The notes: a model not told the origin generated them from the letters alone. A stretch of DNA of 64,000 nt from Macrotis lagotis (GCF_037893015.1 NC_133660.1:163553728-163617727); one strand, 5' to 3'. Numbered from the stretch's first letter, positions 1-11,547 are shown. Numbers and translations: made by a program.

Positions 1-19
1 TGTTCTTACAAAACCCTGA

Positions 20-240
20 TTGCTCTATTGATCAGTCATGTCCAACTCTTTATGATATCATGGACCATACCATGGGGTTTTCTTGGGAAAGGTTCTGGAG
101 TGGTTTGTCTTTTCCTTCTCCAAAGGCTAAGTGACTTGTATAGGGTCACAAAGCTCATAAGTGTCTAAGGTCAAATTTGAACTCAAGTCTTCCTGATTCC
201 AAGTCCAGTACACTAAACCATTAAAACATCTAGCTTCCCT
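20..240 (-). mobile_element. CORE-type SINE with GGCAAACCACTCC-type tail
   Basis: Reverse copy of the longer marsupial SINE: tail region GGGGTTTTCTTGGGAAAGG, GAGTGGTTTGTC, then the tRNA-like head. It starts at or just inside the left window edge. Confidence 0.8.
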
Positions 241-419
241 CATATACAGAATCCTACATTTCCCAAAGAAGACAATTTCAAAGGACTTTCCTATTATTTC
301 CCTTTATGGTAAAAGAACCAGTTGTTTGAAGTAAAAAAAAAAATCATTTAAATCAACATAATTTATAGACTTTTGAAGGAATTTGGATGGGATCTTGTTA
401 TATAAAATTCTAATAATTG

Positions 420-569
420 GGGAGTTTTTTTAGGTTTTGGGGGGTTTTTCCAAGGCAGATGGCCCAAGGCCACACAGCTAGGTAATTATTAAGTGTCTGA
501 GGTCAGATTTGAACTCAGGTACTCCTGACTCCAGCCGGTGCTCTATCCACTGCGCCACCTAGCTGCCCC
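420..569 (-). mobile_element. WSINE1-like SINE
   Basis: Reverse-orientation copy ending GCGCCACCTAGCTGCCCC. TAATAATTG flanks it at 411-419 and 570-578. Confidence 0.92.
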
Positions 570-1075
570 TAATAATTGTTTTTAATCCCTACAAAAGTAG
601 AATTCCAAGTTCTCCCCTTCTTGCCCTCCCTTCCCTTCGCTCTCCCTCCCCCCCCCCAATTTTTCTGCCCTCTCTAAAATGTCCACTTTCAGAACTTGGG
701 CAGTTTCCTTAGCAAGGACAGAAGGATAGAACTGATAGGGCTGCTCCTCATCTGCTTCTCTTACATCAAACTGCTTCACAGTATCAAACAGATGTCCAGA
801 GACCTTTCATTCTTGCAATCAGTCCCTAGAACCTCAGGATAGTGTGTGTGTGTGTGGGGGGGGTGTCGCTGTGAAGAACCAGGTTCTTTCATGCAAAAAA
901 CAAACAAAAAAACCCCACTAAATAGGAGGACTTTTTTTTCCTTCCTTTGAAGGGAAAGGCTTTCAGGAGCTGCTCTTGACTTCTCCAGGTAGGCAGGCAG
1001 ATGGATAGATAGACATTTAGATAGACAGAAAAAACAGGCAAGCAGCCAAGCAAATAGGAAAGTCAGATAAAATAT
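570..1075. other. No gene; unique DNA
   Basis: Unique, C-rich near 640, with a GT/G run. No coding signal. Confidence 0.6.
840..868. repeat. (GT)n and G-run microsatellite
   Basis: TGTGTGTGTGTGTG followed by a G9 run. Confidence 0.9.
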
Positions 1076-1319
1076 AGATGATGTTGAATTGTTTCTGTCA
1101 TATCTGACTCTTCAATTCTCCATTTGGAATTTTCTCAGCAATGATACCAGAGTGGTTGGCCACTTCCCTCTCCAGTTCATTTTACAGATGAAGAAACTGA
1201 AGCAAAAAGGGTTAAGTGACCTTGCCAAGGGTCACATAGCTAGAAGTGTCTGAGTAAGATGTGAAATCAGAAAGATGAGTCTTTTTGACTTGAGTACCAT
1301 CACTCTAATACTGCACCAC

Positions 1320-1322
<3 letters not shown>
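1076..1322 (-). mobile_element. CORE-type SINE (long form)
   Basis: Reverse copy, GTTGAATTGTTTCTGTCATA, GAGTGGTTGGCCACTTCCC, CAGATGAAGAAACTGA, to CTGCACCACC. Its end runs into a GA microsatellite. Confidence 0.8.
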
Positions 1323-1352
<30 letters not shown>

Positions 1353-1475
1353 AATGGATGGATGGATAGATGGATGAAAAAGGAAGGAAGGAAAGAAAAA
1401 GAAGAAAGAGAGAGGAAGGAAGCAAGCAAGGAAGGAAGGAAGGAAGGAAGGAAGGAAGGAAGGAAGGAAGGAAGA
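1320..1475. repeat. (GA)n, (GGAT)n and (GGAA)n purine microsatellite
   Basis: GA dinucleotides, GGAT units, then about eleven GGAA units over roughly 150 bp. It follows directly on a SINE end. Confidence 0.95.
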
Positions 1476-1499
1476 CTCCAGATTACATAAATTAAAACT

Positions 1500-2790
1500 G
1501 TCAAATTTTCTATCTACATTTACTGAGCACTTACTGTATGCTTATTTAAGTGACACTTGGGGAAGATGTGGAAGAGATATAAGGCATGGTCATTATCGCA
1601 GGGTTGATGGTAGGGTGGGGGCAAAGCTGAGCTGGGATTCTGTATTCCTTCTGCTATGCTTTGACAGAAAGCCCTTCTACTTGCTGAGTTTTGCCATTGT
1701 AATCAATTTGAATTGGGTATCTACAGTCTGTGCTGAGCACTGTCCCAGGAACTGCAGGGTTACTGATCATCTGGTGAGATGAATGTAACTCAAGGCAGTT
1801 CCTTAAGCTCTCTGACCAGTTTCCCCTAAGATGTGACAGAAATACACCTGCATGCAGCTTCTCAAAGCTGCTTTCAACGTCTTCTTTCCCTGCCAGTTGG
1901 CCATCTTTTTTCTCATCACTACCCAAGAGATTAGGGAAGTATTTTCTTCCAAAGATGAATCTCTGGGATGCACACCTTCCTTCTTTCTTTTCTTCTTAAG
2001 TATCTTCCTCTTTGGTGACCATCACAGAGCAACAGGTGTTAGGACTCAAACATATGGTACAATGCAAATAAAGTTAGGCTAAGGTTCAAAGGTTAATTTC
2101 AATGACCAGCTAAGTGATTGAACTAGGGATGACTCAAACCTCTGCTTCTCCTATGAGAAAGTGAAAATTTTCAAGGATCTGAATGAACTTTAATTCATTT
2201 TGGAACCCTATCAATCAAAGAGTAGAGCTTTTCAAAGCATAGTGTCAATTTACTAGTCTCGTACGGTGTCCTCTACCCATCATCCAGAATAATACTTCTC
2301 TATTTTCTCTAGTTTCCAGCTGCCCTTTCCCTTCTGCCTCCTATCCTAACTTCCTTCTAAGGAGTTGGGTTCTGGTTGGTTATCTTTAGGTTTCAGTTAA
2401 AGCTAAAGATACATGGAGAGGCTGAATCCTCTATCTATTATTTATCTGTCTGCCCACTTGCCTGCCTGCCTACTTGCTTTGTCCTCTTATCATCTATCTG
2501 TCTGTCTGTCTATCTCTATCTATCTGTCAAGACCCTCAGTTTTACTAATCAAGCACTGAAAACACCATATCAAGAGAAGACAAGATAATTAGGAATAAAG
2601 TTTATTAGTATGATAGTGAAAAGAAGTTGACATCATGAGGCTTTGGAATGAGCAGAAGACAAGTTCAGAAAAACAGGCAATGGGCAAAATGAATTATTGT
2701 ATAACGTTTATTATTGCAAATTTTTAAAAATTTAACCGTCTGGAACTTTTATCTGTTCATGATGTTCCTTGCACATGATATTTGTTTTCC
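1500..2790. other. No gene; unique DNA with a TCTG repeat
   Basis: No SINE or LINE recognised. Frames are short and lack protein-like character. Confidence 0.6.
2430..2530. repeat. (TCTG/TCTA)n microsatellite
   Basis: Impure tetranucleotide run of CTGCC, TCTG and TCTA units. Confidence 0.85.
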
Positions 2791-3110
2791 CATTTCCTAA
2801 CTTGATATAAGTTGTCCTCTATGGGGGGAACTCACTTCCTCTTTTCTTTTGCCTCTAAAAATCTCAAGCCTTCTTCAAAGCACCCAACCCCAACAGGCAA
2901 TTTTTCTCTCCACCTACAAACTGGCCTTCCCCTTTTGCTTGTATTTATTTGTATATTTACTTGTATCCATGTTGTTTGTCCTGATAGAATGTAATCTCCT
3001 TGAAGGCAGACATTGCTTCTTTTTTTTTTGACCAATGACTTCCCATTGACTAGCTATGTCTGGCATATAATAGATGCATAATAAATTTATATTGATTAAT
3101 TATTTCCCTT
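2790..3110 (+). mobile_element. LINE2/L3 (CR1-clade)-like 3' end
   Basis: TAGAATGTAATCTCCTTGAAG, GCATATAATAGATGCATAAT and AAATTTATATTGATTAATT are the typical terminal pattern. Old and non-coding. Confidence 0.6.
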
Positions 3111-3825
3111 TTAGAAAAAAAACACTTTAAATTCAAAATTCAAATGTACCTGTTACTTATCATTGTCAATTCTTATTGACAATGTGTCAATTGTCTTCAG
3201 GGTCCCCTGTTTTGGAAGCCTAAAAGGTGAAGGAAATGCATCAGTATACAACTACTTCTTTCAAAGGCTCCTCTCTCTGCCTTTGGGGATAGAGGACATG
3301 TCACAAAAGAGAAAACAAAGAACAGGTCAAGATTTACTGATAATCTCTGTATGATGCTTCCACCTTGTGGCTAACTGAAGCATATCAATTTAAAAATGAG
3401 GTAACTATAGTTTTTAATGAGCTATTTACTTACTCAAGTCAGGTGGCCTGGCCCTACCCCCAGTCCTAATTAAAGAAACTATAAGTGAAACCCTGAAGGC
3501 TTGTCTTAATTCATGTTCACCTTCCTGCTGGGAAGGAAGTGGACAGCAGAATTGCACATGTTGAAATAGGGTAGAAGGAGGTTAAGGGGGCATACAGAAA
3601 ACAATGGATTCCCAGGAATAGAATCCACTAGTCCTGAATCCCTGCCAGGAATTTCTCCCTTTTTTTTTTTTTACTAACTCTGAGAAAACCATAAATACTA
3701 GACCAGAAACAAATGCTGAAAAAAATTCATTCAAGAAATTAATAAATGGATGTGGGGAAAGGACTGGGTAGAGATAAAATGTTAGCTTTCCTGTAAGAGG
3801 ACTATTCACCTATTAGATGAATGGC
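3110..3825. other. No gene; unique DNA
   Basis: AT-rich with no repeat recognised. The stretch 3360-3500 looks unique. Confidence 0.55.
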
Positions 3826-4052
3826 AGCTAGTGGCCCACTGCTAGAATCCTGGGCTTGGAATTAGAAAGACGACTTGAATTCTAATCTCAGACATTTATT
3901 GGATAACTGATCAAATAAATTAACCTCGGTTTCCTTAGCTGTAAAATGTGGATAATAATAGTATCTGCCTTATGGGTTACAGTGAAGTAATATTTGTAAA
4001 CCATGTAGACTAGCATTTGTCATAGAGTAGGCACTTAATAAATGCTTGTTCC
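3826..4052 (+). mobile_element. MIR/THER1-type CORE-SINE
   Basis: GAATGGCAGCTAGTGGCCC, CAGCTGTAAAATG-like core, then TAGGCACTTAATAAATGCTT at the end. Old and diverged. Confidence 0.8.
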
Positions 4053-4191
4053 TTTATCTTTCCACTGGGAGGTGATCATACAACTTAGAGCTACTTTCTT
4101 TGTAGAAAAAAATAAAGACTAATAAAAGGAAATCAAAAAGTCTTGTGACACATGTAAGAATGAATTTACTCTGATCAGTCGACAATAGGTT

Positions 4192-4305
4192 ATCAGGTAT
4201 GACCTTGGCTAATCAGTTAACTTCGATGGGCTTTAGTTTTCTCATTTGTAAAATGAGAAGTTTGATCTAGCTGACCTTCCTTCCAGTTCTAAACTAATGC
4301 ATTGC
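4192..4305 (+). mobile_element. MIR-type SINE fragment
   Basis: TGACCTTGGCTAATCAGTTAA, TTTCTCATTTGTAAAATGAG and CTTCCAGTTCTAAA are the MIR core and 3' part. Confidence 0.7.
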
Positions 4306-4729
4306 ACAGTTTCCCCCAGGGCAAGTGGCATGCATTTGCCCAGATGGCCATCTGAGGGAGGGGTTTTAGGAGTCCAGTCTGTGACCATGACACCAAGCTT
4401 TCCCTATTATGGAACTGGTTAACCATGTAGTGACTAAAACTCTGAGATAAATATAATGGGGACAACAAGGATACTGCTGTATATTCAAGAAGAGAAAAAT
4501 GCCATTTGATGTACTCACTTGGACATCTTATTTATACTAAGCAGTGCATAATAATATAATTGATTTTTATAATATTCACAATTAATTTTGAAGTGAAAAT
4601 TCATTATAGATGTTATTGTTTTAAGTTTGTCCATCCTTAGACATTTAATTTCTTTTTTGATTTCAGGAAACCTTAGAAATAACTTTGACTCTTCCCTTTC
4701 CTTCATCCTCTATTAGGTCAGTCAACAAA

Positions 4730-5275
4730 TTCAGTTGATTCTTTCTTCAAAATGTCTCTTCTATTTGTCTCTCCCTTTTCTATATCCAGTCAGAACCGTG
4801 GTTTATTGCCTCATATCTGAACAGTAGGAAATAACTCTTAATTAGCTTCTTCTGTGACCCTAGTCTCTCCTATCTCTCTCTTACATAATGCTCACCTTCC
4901 ACAAATGTTTTCATCATGCTGTTCTGATGCTACAAAAACCTTTCCTAGGTTCCTATTTCCTATCCCATAAGGGCTAACTCCTCTGCTTAGATCTGTAGGC
5001 AGTCTATACTCTGGCCCCATCCTACCTATCCAGTCTTAATTCCCACTAATCCCCCCAAAAGAACATCCAAATTGATCACTGTTTCACATACTCATTTCCA
5101 CCTTGTATCTTCACTTGTATTATTTCCCTTGCCTCAAAAGTCTTCTCCCCTCCCCCAAACCTATTAAAAATGCTCTCTTTATAGATTAACTTCAAGCCCT
5201 TCTTCATCCTCCATAAAGACTAGTCCTCCTATTCTTCTCCACGTTGAACTTCCCCTTCTCTGCCCTTGAAGAGCA
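4730..5275 (+). mobile_element. LINE2-like 3' region, diverged
   Basis: CCT-rich text such as ACTCTGGCCCCATCCTACC and TTCAAGCCCTTCTTCATCC resembles LINE2/CR1 3' regions. No coding segment recognised. Confidence 0.45.
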
Positions 5276-5461
5276 TGCTACAATTTAGTTACTGATTAGA
5301 AAGTATTGTAGCATACAGTGAAAGGAGATAGCCATTGACTTAAATTAATGTAGTCATTCAGATTCAATTTTAAGGAGGTCAAAGACTTGCAGTTTCCTTT
5401 TTTTTCCCTGTATCACCTGCAATGCCTTAACAAAGTGTTAAGCATTGGGTAAGATTATCTG

Positions 5462-5634
5462 CCCAGTTTTTTGTTTTTGTTTTTGTTTTTAGGTTTTTCC
5501 AAGGCAAATGGGGTTAAGTGGCTTGCCCAAGGCCACACAGATAAGTAATTATTAAGTGTCTGAGACTGGATTTGAACCCAGGTACTCCTGACTCCAGGGC
5601 CGGTGCTTTATCCACTGAGCCACCTAGCCACCCC
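5462..5634 (-). mobile_element. WSINE1-like SINE with 17-bp target duplication
   Basis: TTGGGTAAGATTATCTG at 5445-5461 recurs with one change at 5635-5651. Begins with a TTTTTG-repeat tail. Confidence 0.93.
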
Positions 5635-5715
5635 TTGGGTAAAATTATCTGAATACTTAGGGCATCCTGAATCTTCAGGCTTTTCTTTAGGTAGGTGCAG
5701 GGTTAAGAATCTCTG

Positions 5716-5830
5716 AGAAGAGTACCTGAGTTCAAATCCGACTTCAGACACTTAATAATTACCTAGCTGTGTGGCCTTGGGTAAGCCACTTAACCCTATT
5801 TGCCTTGAAAAAACTTAAAAAAAATCTCCA
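5716..5830 (+). mobile_element. WSINE1-like SINE, 5'-truncated
   Basis: Only the right half is present, from ACCTGAGTTCAAATCC to an A-rich tail. The next copy is inserted directly downstream. Confidence 0.85.
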
Positions 5831-5833
5831 AAA

Positions 5834-5981
5834 AGGGGCGGTTAAGTGGCGCAGTGGATAGAGCACCGGTCCTGGAGTCAGGAGGACCTGAGTTTAAATC
5901 CAGTCTCAGATATATAATAATTACCTAGCTGTGTGACTTTGGGCAAGTCACTTAAACCCATTGCCTTGCAAAAAAAAAAAA
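5834..5981 (+). mobile_element. WSINE1-like SINE
   Basis: Near-complete copy, AAGTGGCGCAGTGGATAGAG to CCTTGC and an A12 tail, immediately after the truncated copy. Confidence 0.9.
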
Positions 5982-5989
5982 GTGTAAGA

Positions 5990-6360
5990 CCACTGAAGAG
6001 GACAGAAATAGCTTTTTTTTTTTAACCCTCTAGGACATTCGCTCAAGGGGATGGCAATGTTAAGACCTCCCCAGCTGCTAAAAAGAGCGTAATTTATAAC
6101 CTTCTGTTTATTTCACAAGGGGAAATATGGCAGCTTAGGGAACTGAAAACCACCCAATGAAGTTCCTAATTTGAGTTCGGAGCACGTTGCTAAAAACTGG
6201 AAGACAAGAACAGGGAAACTACTCTGTGTCAGATTGCCTCGGCTCTAGTAAAGCAAATTGTTATTGTTTTTCTAGTTAATCCAGGGACATGTGCTCATTT
6301 GCATGATGTTTGAATGGGATTGCATTGTGAATTCAAAAGGATTTCATTCCATATATGTAG
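5990..6360. promoter_or_regulatory. Candidate non-coding regulatory element
   Basis: Unique stretch between repeat clusters with balanced base composition. It contains the octamer ATTTGCAT (6297-6304), ATTGTT motifs of SOX type (6257-6262 and 6263-6268) and CTAGTTAATCC (homeodomain-like). No conservation data are available, so this is a guess from composition and motif grouping. Confidence 0.3.
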
Positions 6361-6364
6361 AATG

Positions 6365-6960
6365 AAATATTGACTACAAATGAAAACTCAAAGGTAACAC
6401 TTCCTATCCATCAAGTTGGCAAAGATGGAAAATTGCAATATTTTCCAGGTTGTGGGAAAATGAGTATACTAATTCACTGTTGTTGAAGCCAGGAATTGGT
6501 ACAATCATTTTTAGAAAACAATTTGGAATAATACAAGAAGAGTTGCAAAACTTTTTCTGACCCAGTAATCTCACTTGGGGGGTTTTTTTTAGGGTTTTTT
6601 TTTTTTGGAAGGCAAATGGGGTTAAGTGGCTTGCCCAAGGCCACACAAATAGGTAATTATTAAGTGTCTGAGACCAGATTTGAACCCAGGTACTCCTGAC
6701 TCCAGGGCTGGTATTCTATTCACTGCTCCACCTAGCTGCCCCGGGGTTTATTCTTAACAAAAAATCTGTTTGAAAATATTCGTGGTATTGCTATTTGTAA
6801 GAGTAAAAAAAAATTGAAAAGAAACTGTATGTTCAATGATTGGGGAAATGCTAAATATATAGTGGCATATTAGCACAATGGAATATTACTATGTCATATG
6901 GAATGATAAATGTGAAAAATTCCATGGGAAGACATGTGATACAGATTGAATAAAATAAAT
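6365..6960 (+). mobile_element. Old L1 ORF2-end fragment, split by a SINE
   Basis: CTATCCATCAAGTTGGCAAA ... AACAATTTGGAATAATACAA is typical L1 ORF2 C-terminal DNA. It resumes after the SINE at 6744 with the stretch up to AATGGAATATTACTATG. Frames are destroyed. Confidence 0.7.
6573..6743 (-). mobile_element. WSINE1-like SINE inside an old L1 fragment
   Basis: Reverse-orientation copy ending CCACCTAGCTGCCCC, splitting the L1 fragment of 6365-6960. Confidence 0.9.
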
Positions 6961-7407
6961 TGAAAGAACACATACTGTTCATTTTCTTTTTTGATCCAAA
7001 TCCATAATTTCATTGTTATAGGAAGCTCCTAGGGAGGAGATTCTTCTCTCTGTCTTAGAGAATCTTAGGGATTTGCCTTAAGCAGTAAGAGGCAAGTGAC
7101 TTACACAACCATAGATATCAAAGGCAGAACTTGATCCCACCTCTTCCTGATCTATGCCTATTTACTGTCTGCCTTGTCCTACATAATTACTATAACTATG
7201 TTATAGTTTAAAAACAAAACAAAGCTTTAAATGACAACAAAACTCAGAACAAAATTATTACTGACTCTTAAAGTAAAATGGTCCTTTGACTGTCTGTGCC
7301 TTCCCAGTCCTGCTTCAGGTAAGGGAAAGGATGTCGATAGGCCACAGGAAGTGATGGGAGCCCAAGCAGTGATTGGAGATTTTAAAAGAAGGAAGGAAGA
7401 AAAGAAA

Positions 7408-7580
7408 TAAGTATTTATTAATTACCTCCTATGTGAGAGGCATTATGCTAACTACCTTATACACATTACCTCATCTTATCCTTAGAATAACCCTGGGAGG
7501 TTATTAACATCTCCATTTTACAGTTGAGGAAACTGAGGTCAAAATTGACCCTTGCTCAGTGTCATACAGTAAGGAGAGAG
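7408..7580 (-). mobile_element. MIR-type SINE
   Basis: AGTATTTATTAATTACCTCC, CCCATTTTACAG-like core and GAGGAAACTGAGG in reverse orientation. Confidence 0.75.
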
Positions 7581-7997
7581 ATGAGACAATAGGACTGGCA
7601 ATGAGAATAGTAGACTATGCTAAGAGCCAGCTCCTAAATATAAGAAGCAAAGAGGCATAGAGAGCCCTTGACCCTCTCAAAACCCCTCAGAGTTGGCTCC
7701 TGCTTAGCAGTTCTACTCAACTGGCATGAACCAGTTGCCAAGGAAGAGGAAGGAAGTCTCCAAAACCCTCATCTCTTTAGCTGATCTGACTACAATCTGG
7801 GGAATTGATGTCATCGCAATCACAAGGTAGTTCAAAAAGCATATCTTCCCTACATTATTTTTTAAAATTGAATTTTTAAATGAAAAATCTATTTTCTCTC
7901 TTTCTACAGCCCTGACTACATTGAAAAGAAAAAAGAAATCATTATAAATACACACACAAACACACACACTCACACAAATATATAGTCATATATATTC

Positions 7998-8110
7998 ACA
8001 TAGCTGTCTCATTTCATGAGCTTCTGGATTTCTGTGTTCTACATTTTTGTGGGGCGAGATAAAGGTTGACCTGTATCATAATAAGAACAAGAAAAAAATG
8101 ATGAAAAGAA
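7998..8110 (+). repeat. Diverged local repeat, copy 1
   Basis: TGTCTCATTTCATGAGCTTCT ... AAATAAAGGTTGACC-like ... AAGAACAAGAAAAAAATGATG. It matches 8843-8960 in order and spacing at roughly 80 percent by eye. Not recognised as one of the SINE families here. Confidence 0.75.
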
Positions 8111-8257
8111 TGTCATACATACACATATACATCATCACACAAACATATGCATATGCATATATAGTCGAGCAAAACAAATTCCTTCATTAACATGTCAAAA
8201 AATATAAGACATACCAAAAGTCATAGAGCAGTTTTAAGCTTTAGTATCTAAATTTCA

Positions 8258-8490
8258 AGGGAAAGCTAGGTGGATCAGTGAGTAGAGCACTGGACCAGAA
8301 GTCAGGAAGATCTGAATTTGAACCTGATCTCATACATTTAACTAGCCATATAATACCAGGCAAGTCACTTAACCTCTGTTTACTTTCATTCTCTGGAGAA
8401 ACAAATGACAAACCACTCCAATATGTTTTCCAAGATGGGGTCATGAAGTGTTGGACATGTCTGAACAATGACAACAAAAAGTCTAAAATC
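8258..8490 (+). mobile_element. CORE-type SINE (long form)
   Basis: GAAAGCTAGGTGGATCAGTG, ATGACAAACCACTCCAATAT, GGGGTCATGAAGTGTTGGAC and CTGAACAATGACAAC. Confidence 0.88.
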
Positions 8491-8842
8491 TCATTAAGGC
8501 TTTTATGACATCCTATTCTGTTTCAACAAGTACTTTGAATCCATGACGTCTCTGGCAGGAGGTAGGTAGTAGGTTTTATCATCAGTGCTCTGGAATCTCT
8601 GTTGGTTATTGCAACGGTAAGAGTTATCCAATCTTTCAAATTTGTCTTTACAGCATTATTGCTATTGATTATTTTGTTTTTCCTTACCCTTCCCTAGCTT
8701 TTGACAAAAAGACCTACTCAAGTACATGCTTTCAGTCATAATCATCCCTTTTTTGGGACTGACCTCTCTGAAGTTGAGAAAACTGGAGTTTGGGGTGATG
8801 TACTAAGATAGTTTTATCAGTGATGTGCCCTTGTAACTTATA

Positions 8843-8960
8843 TGTCTCTGCCTCATTTATGAGCTTCTGGGTCCTTTTTGTCTTCTGCATTTTTGGTGGG
8901 GTGAAATAAAGGTTGACCTATATCATAGTAAGAACAAGAAAATAAATGATGAGGATGATG
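8843..8960 (+). repeat. Diverged local repeat, copy 2
   Basis: TCTCTGCCTCATTTATGAGC ... GTGAAATAAAGGTTGACC ... AAGAACAAGAAAATAAATGA. Counterpart of 7998-8110. Confidence 0.75.
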
Positions 8961-9570
8961 ATAACAAGAGTGTTACCCACAGGCAAGTCAGCACTAGCCC
9001 CCTTGGAGATTTTGGGTTCATTGTGGGCAATTTTTTCCAATGAATATATGCCAACACGCCTTGAGACCAGTGTGAAACTGGGAACAGCTAAAATTAACTC
9101 ACAGTCAAATACTCAGCGATTAGCATGCTAACAGAAACCCAGGCAAACAGCTTAGTCAGCAAGTACATTCAGTTGGAAGAAAGTTTTAAAAAACAGAAAC
9201 ATTTCCAACAACCACCATGTTCCAAATATAAATGCATTTCTACTCTCCTTTTTTCCTACCATTGCCCAGAAAGGAAGTCTCATCCCTACTTCTGCCTTAT
9301 CCACTTCCCCCAGAAACATACCTAAATAAAGGGGAAAGCAAAGTCTGATCCTACTGCTCAGAGTTCTCAATCATCAGTGCATTCCTCAGTTCCATCTCAG
9401 CTGAGTTTTCTGCCTGGTGCTAGAGGATAGCCTAATTGTTCAACCCACCCATAGCTTTGGTCTTGCTTGTTGTCATGATCTGAGATCTCTGTGTCTCTAT
9501 GTGACTCCTTCTACTGTCTCCTCCTAGGCATGTCTTCTCCATGAAGACATCCCCTGACTAGTTTTCAGAT
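8961..9570. other. No gene; unique DNA
   Basis: No repeat or coding signal recognised. Confidence 0.55.
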
Positions 9571-9571
9571 G

Positions 9572-9680
9572 AAACACCATTTATGAAGCACCTACTCTGG
9601 GCCAGGTACTATGCCCTGGGAACACAAAGAAAGGCAAAAATAGTCCCTACTCACAAGGTGCTCCACAATCTAATGGCACA
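9572..9680 (+). mobile_element. LINE2/MIR-like 3' fragment
   Basis: AAGCACCTACTCTGGGCCAG, GCCCTGGGAACACAAAG and GTCCCTACTCACAAGGTGCT follow the common pattern of this old 3' end. Confidence 0.6.
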
Positions 9681-9741
9681 ATCTCCTGACACAGCATCCA
9701 AAAGAGTCTTAAAGTTGACACTTAAAGTCTCAGTCCTTGGG

Positions 9742-9925
9742 GTCCAGGGTGGCTCAGTGGTGTCATACTGTATAGATGAACCTAGAATCACAAAGACCTA
9801 AATTCAAATCCAGCCTCAGACAGTTTCCTGAACTGTAAAATGAGCTGAAGAAGGAAATGACAAACCACTCCAGTATGGAGTCATGGAGAATCAGACACAA
9901 CTGAAAACAGCAACATAGGACATCC
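9742..9925 (+). mobile_element. CORE-type SINE (long form, internally deleted)
   Basis: GGGTGGCTCAGTGGTGTCAT head, CAAACCACTCCAGTATGGAG, AGACACAACTGAAAACAGC tail. Part of the middle is missing. Confidence 0.82.
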
Positions 9926-10087
9926 CTGGAAACACAGTTCCTAATGTGACAGGACATGGGCTTGTTGCACAGCATTCTAGGAAATATAAATTTTTCATCT
10001 GACCCCAATAATCATATATACATATATATATATTTAATTTTTTTTAAAGTTGCTATGTTTTATTTTTTATACCATGATAATTTATCT

Positions 10088-10355
10088 CTGGAGAAGCTAG
10101 GTGGTACTGTGGAGTCAAGGAGTCAAGTCTAGGAGTGCAAGCCTGGAGTCAGGAAGACCTGACTTCAAATCTGATCTCAGATATTTACTAGCTTTGTGAC
10201 CTTGGGTAAGTCATTTAACATTCTTTGCCTCAGTTTCCTCAACTGTAAAATGAACTAGAAAAGGAAATGGCAAATCACTCTAGTATCTTTGCTAAGAAAT
10301 CCCAAAACTGGTCATGAAATGTCAGATATGACTGAAACAACTGAACATAATTTCT
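10088..10355 (+). mobile_element. CORE-type SINE (long form)
   Basis: GAGAAGCTAGGTGGTACTGT, GGAAATGGCAAATCACTCTA and TCAGATATGACTGAAACAAC. Confidence 0.88.
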
Positions 10356-10359
10356 CTCA

Positions 10360-10920
10360 GGATACCTACTTTTTCTCCCCACCCCACCCCCAGAGAGTCA
10401 TCCTATATAATAAATATTTTTAAGAAAAAAAATTAGAAGAGAACAAAAAAAATCAATAAAATATCAATATATAAGAAAACCCTGAAAATATATGTAATAC
10501 ATGCCATACCTATAGACCTTCTATCTTTTCAAAGTAGTGGAATGGGATCTCTTCTCATGACTCTTCTTTGGAATCATACTTGTTCTTTGTAACTGTGCAA
10601 CATTCACTTTTTTCAATGTGCAACAAAAGTTTTTAATAGCATTTGACTCAACTGTTATTGAACCTGGTAACCTCAATCTTAAGACTTTAAAGAACTATTG
10701 AGTACAAAATGATGCTACTATTGGCAATTTATGCTTTCATAGTAAAGCAACATTCAATTTTGATTATTTTGAAGAGAACATATTTTTTAATGTTCATTTC
10801 AATGTTTCCCAGGGATTAGAAGCATGCCTTTCTAGGTTGAAAGGTAACAATGGTAGAGGTTTTTCAAAGTGATCAATGTAAGAAATTTTGATTTTGACTA
10901 AGTTGAAAGAATGCATTGGG
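10360..10920. other. No gene; unique AT-rich DNA
   Basis: Nothing recognised beyond A-rich runs. Confidence 0.55.
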
Positions 10921-10924
10921 GCCA

Positions 10925-11150
10925 CTGAAGTTAAACCCCTCATTTTATAGATAAGGAGACTAAGAACCAAGAGGTCAAGAGATGGGGATTGGACAAAATC
11001 AAAGAATCTGTGTTCAAATCCCAGCTCTGCTACTTATCACTTTGGAAGGTCAACCTCTTTAAGACTCAGTTCCCTCATCAGTAAAATGAATAGTTGGAAT
11101 TAAATGATCTACAAGGTCCCTTTCAGCTTTAAATCTTATGATATATAGAT
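10925..11150 (+). mobile_element. MIR-type SINE pair
   Basis: A short reverse piece (CATTTTATAGATAAGGAGAC) is followed by a forward copy (TGTTCAAATCCCAGCTCTGC, CATCAGTAAAATGAATAG). Confidence 0.65.
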
Positions 11151-11261
11151 TTTACAAAACAATAAATTTTGGATTGATATAAAGAAAAACTAACTCTTTT
11201 GCAAGAGACCTTCATGTTCAGACAGGAACATTCTGGATAATTATGATACAGAGGAGAGTCT

Positions 11262-11390
11262 TCTTTTTTTTGTTTGTTTTTTTTGCAAGGCACAGCTAGG
11301 CAATTATTAAGTATCTGAGGCTGGATTTGAATTCAGGTTCTCCTGACACCAGGGCCGGTGCTCTATCCACTGCACCACCTAGCTTCCCAG
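11262..11390 (-). mobile_element. WSINE1-like SINE (first of a tandem pair)
   Basis: Reverse copy with a short internal deletion after the poly-T (GCAAGGCACAGCTAGG). It abuts a second copy of the same family. Confidence 0.88.
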
Positions 11391-11394
11391 AGAG

Positions 11395-11547
11395 TTTTTT
11401 TTTAGTTTTTTGCAAGGTAATGGGGTTAAGTGGCTTGCCCAAAACCACACAGCTAGGTTAACTATTAAGTTTCTGAGGCCGGATTTGAACTCAGGTACTC
11501 CTGACTCCAGGGCCAGTGCTCTATCCACTGTTCCACCTAGCTGCCCT
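11395..11547 (-). mobile_element. WSINE1-like SINE (second of a tandem pair)
   Basis: Complete reverse copy, TTTTTTGCAAGGTAATGGGG to CACCTAGCTGCC. AGAGA sequences at both junctions suggest one copy inserted next to the other. Confidence 0.9.

Noticed and set aside
1232-1504. Open frames with runs of SFLPSFLPS or RERERER-type residues
   Set aside because: They translate the GA/GGAA microsatellite at 1320-1475 and are not genes.
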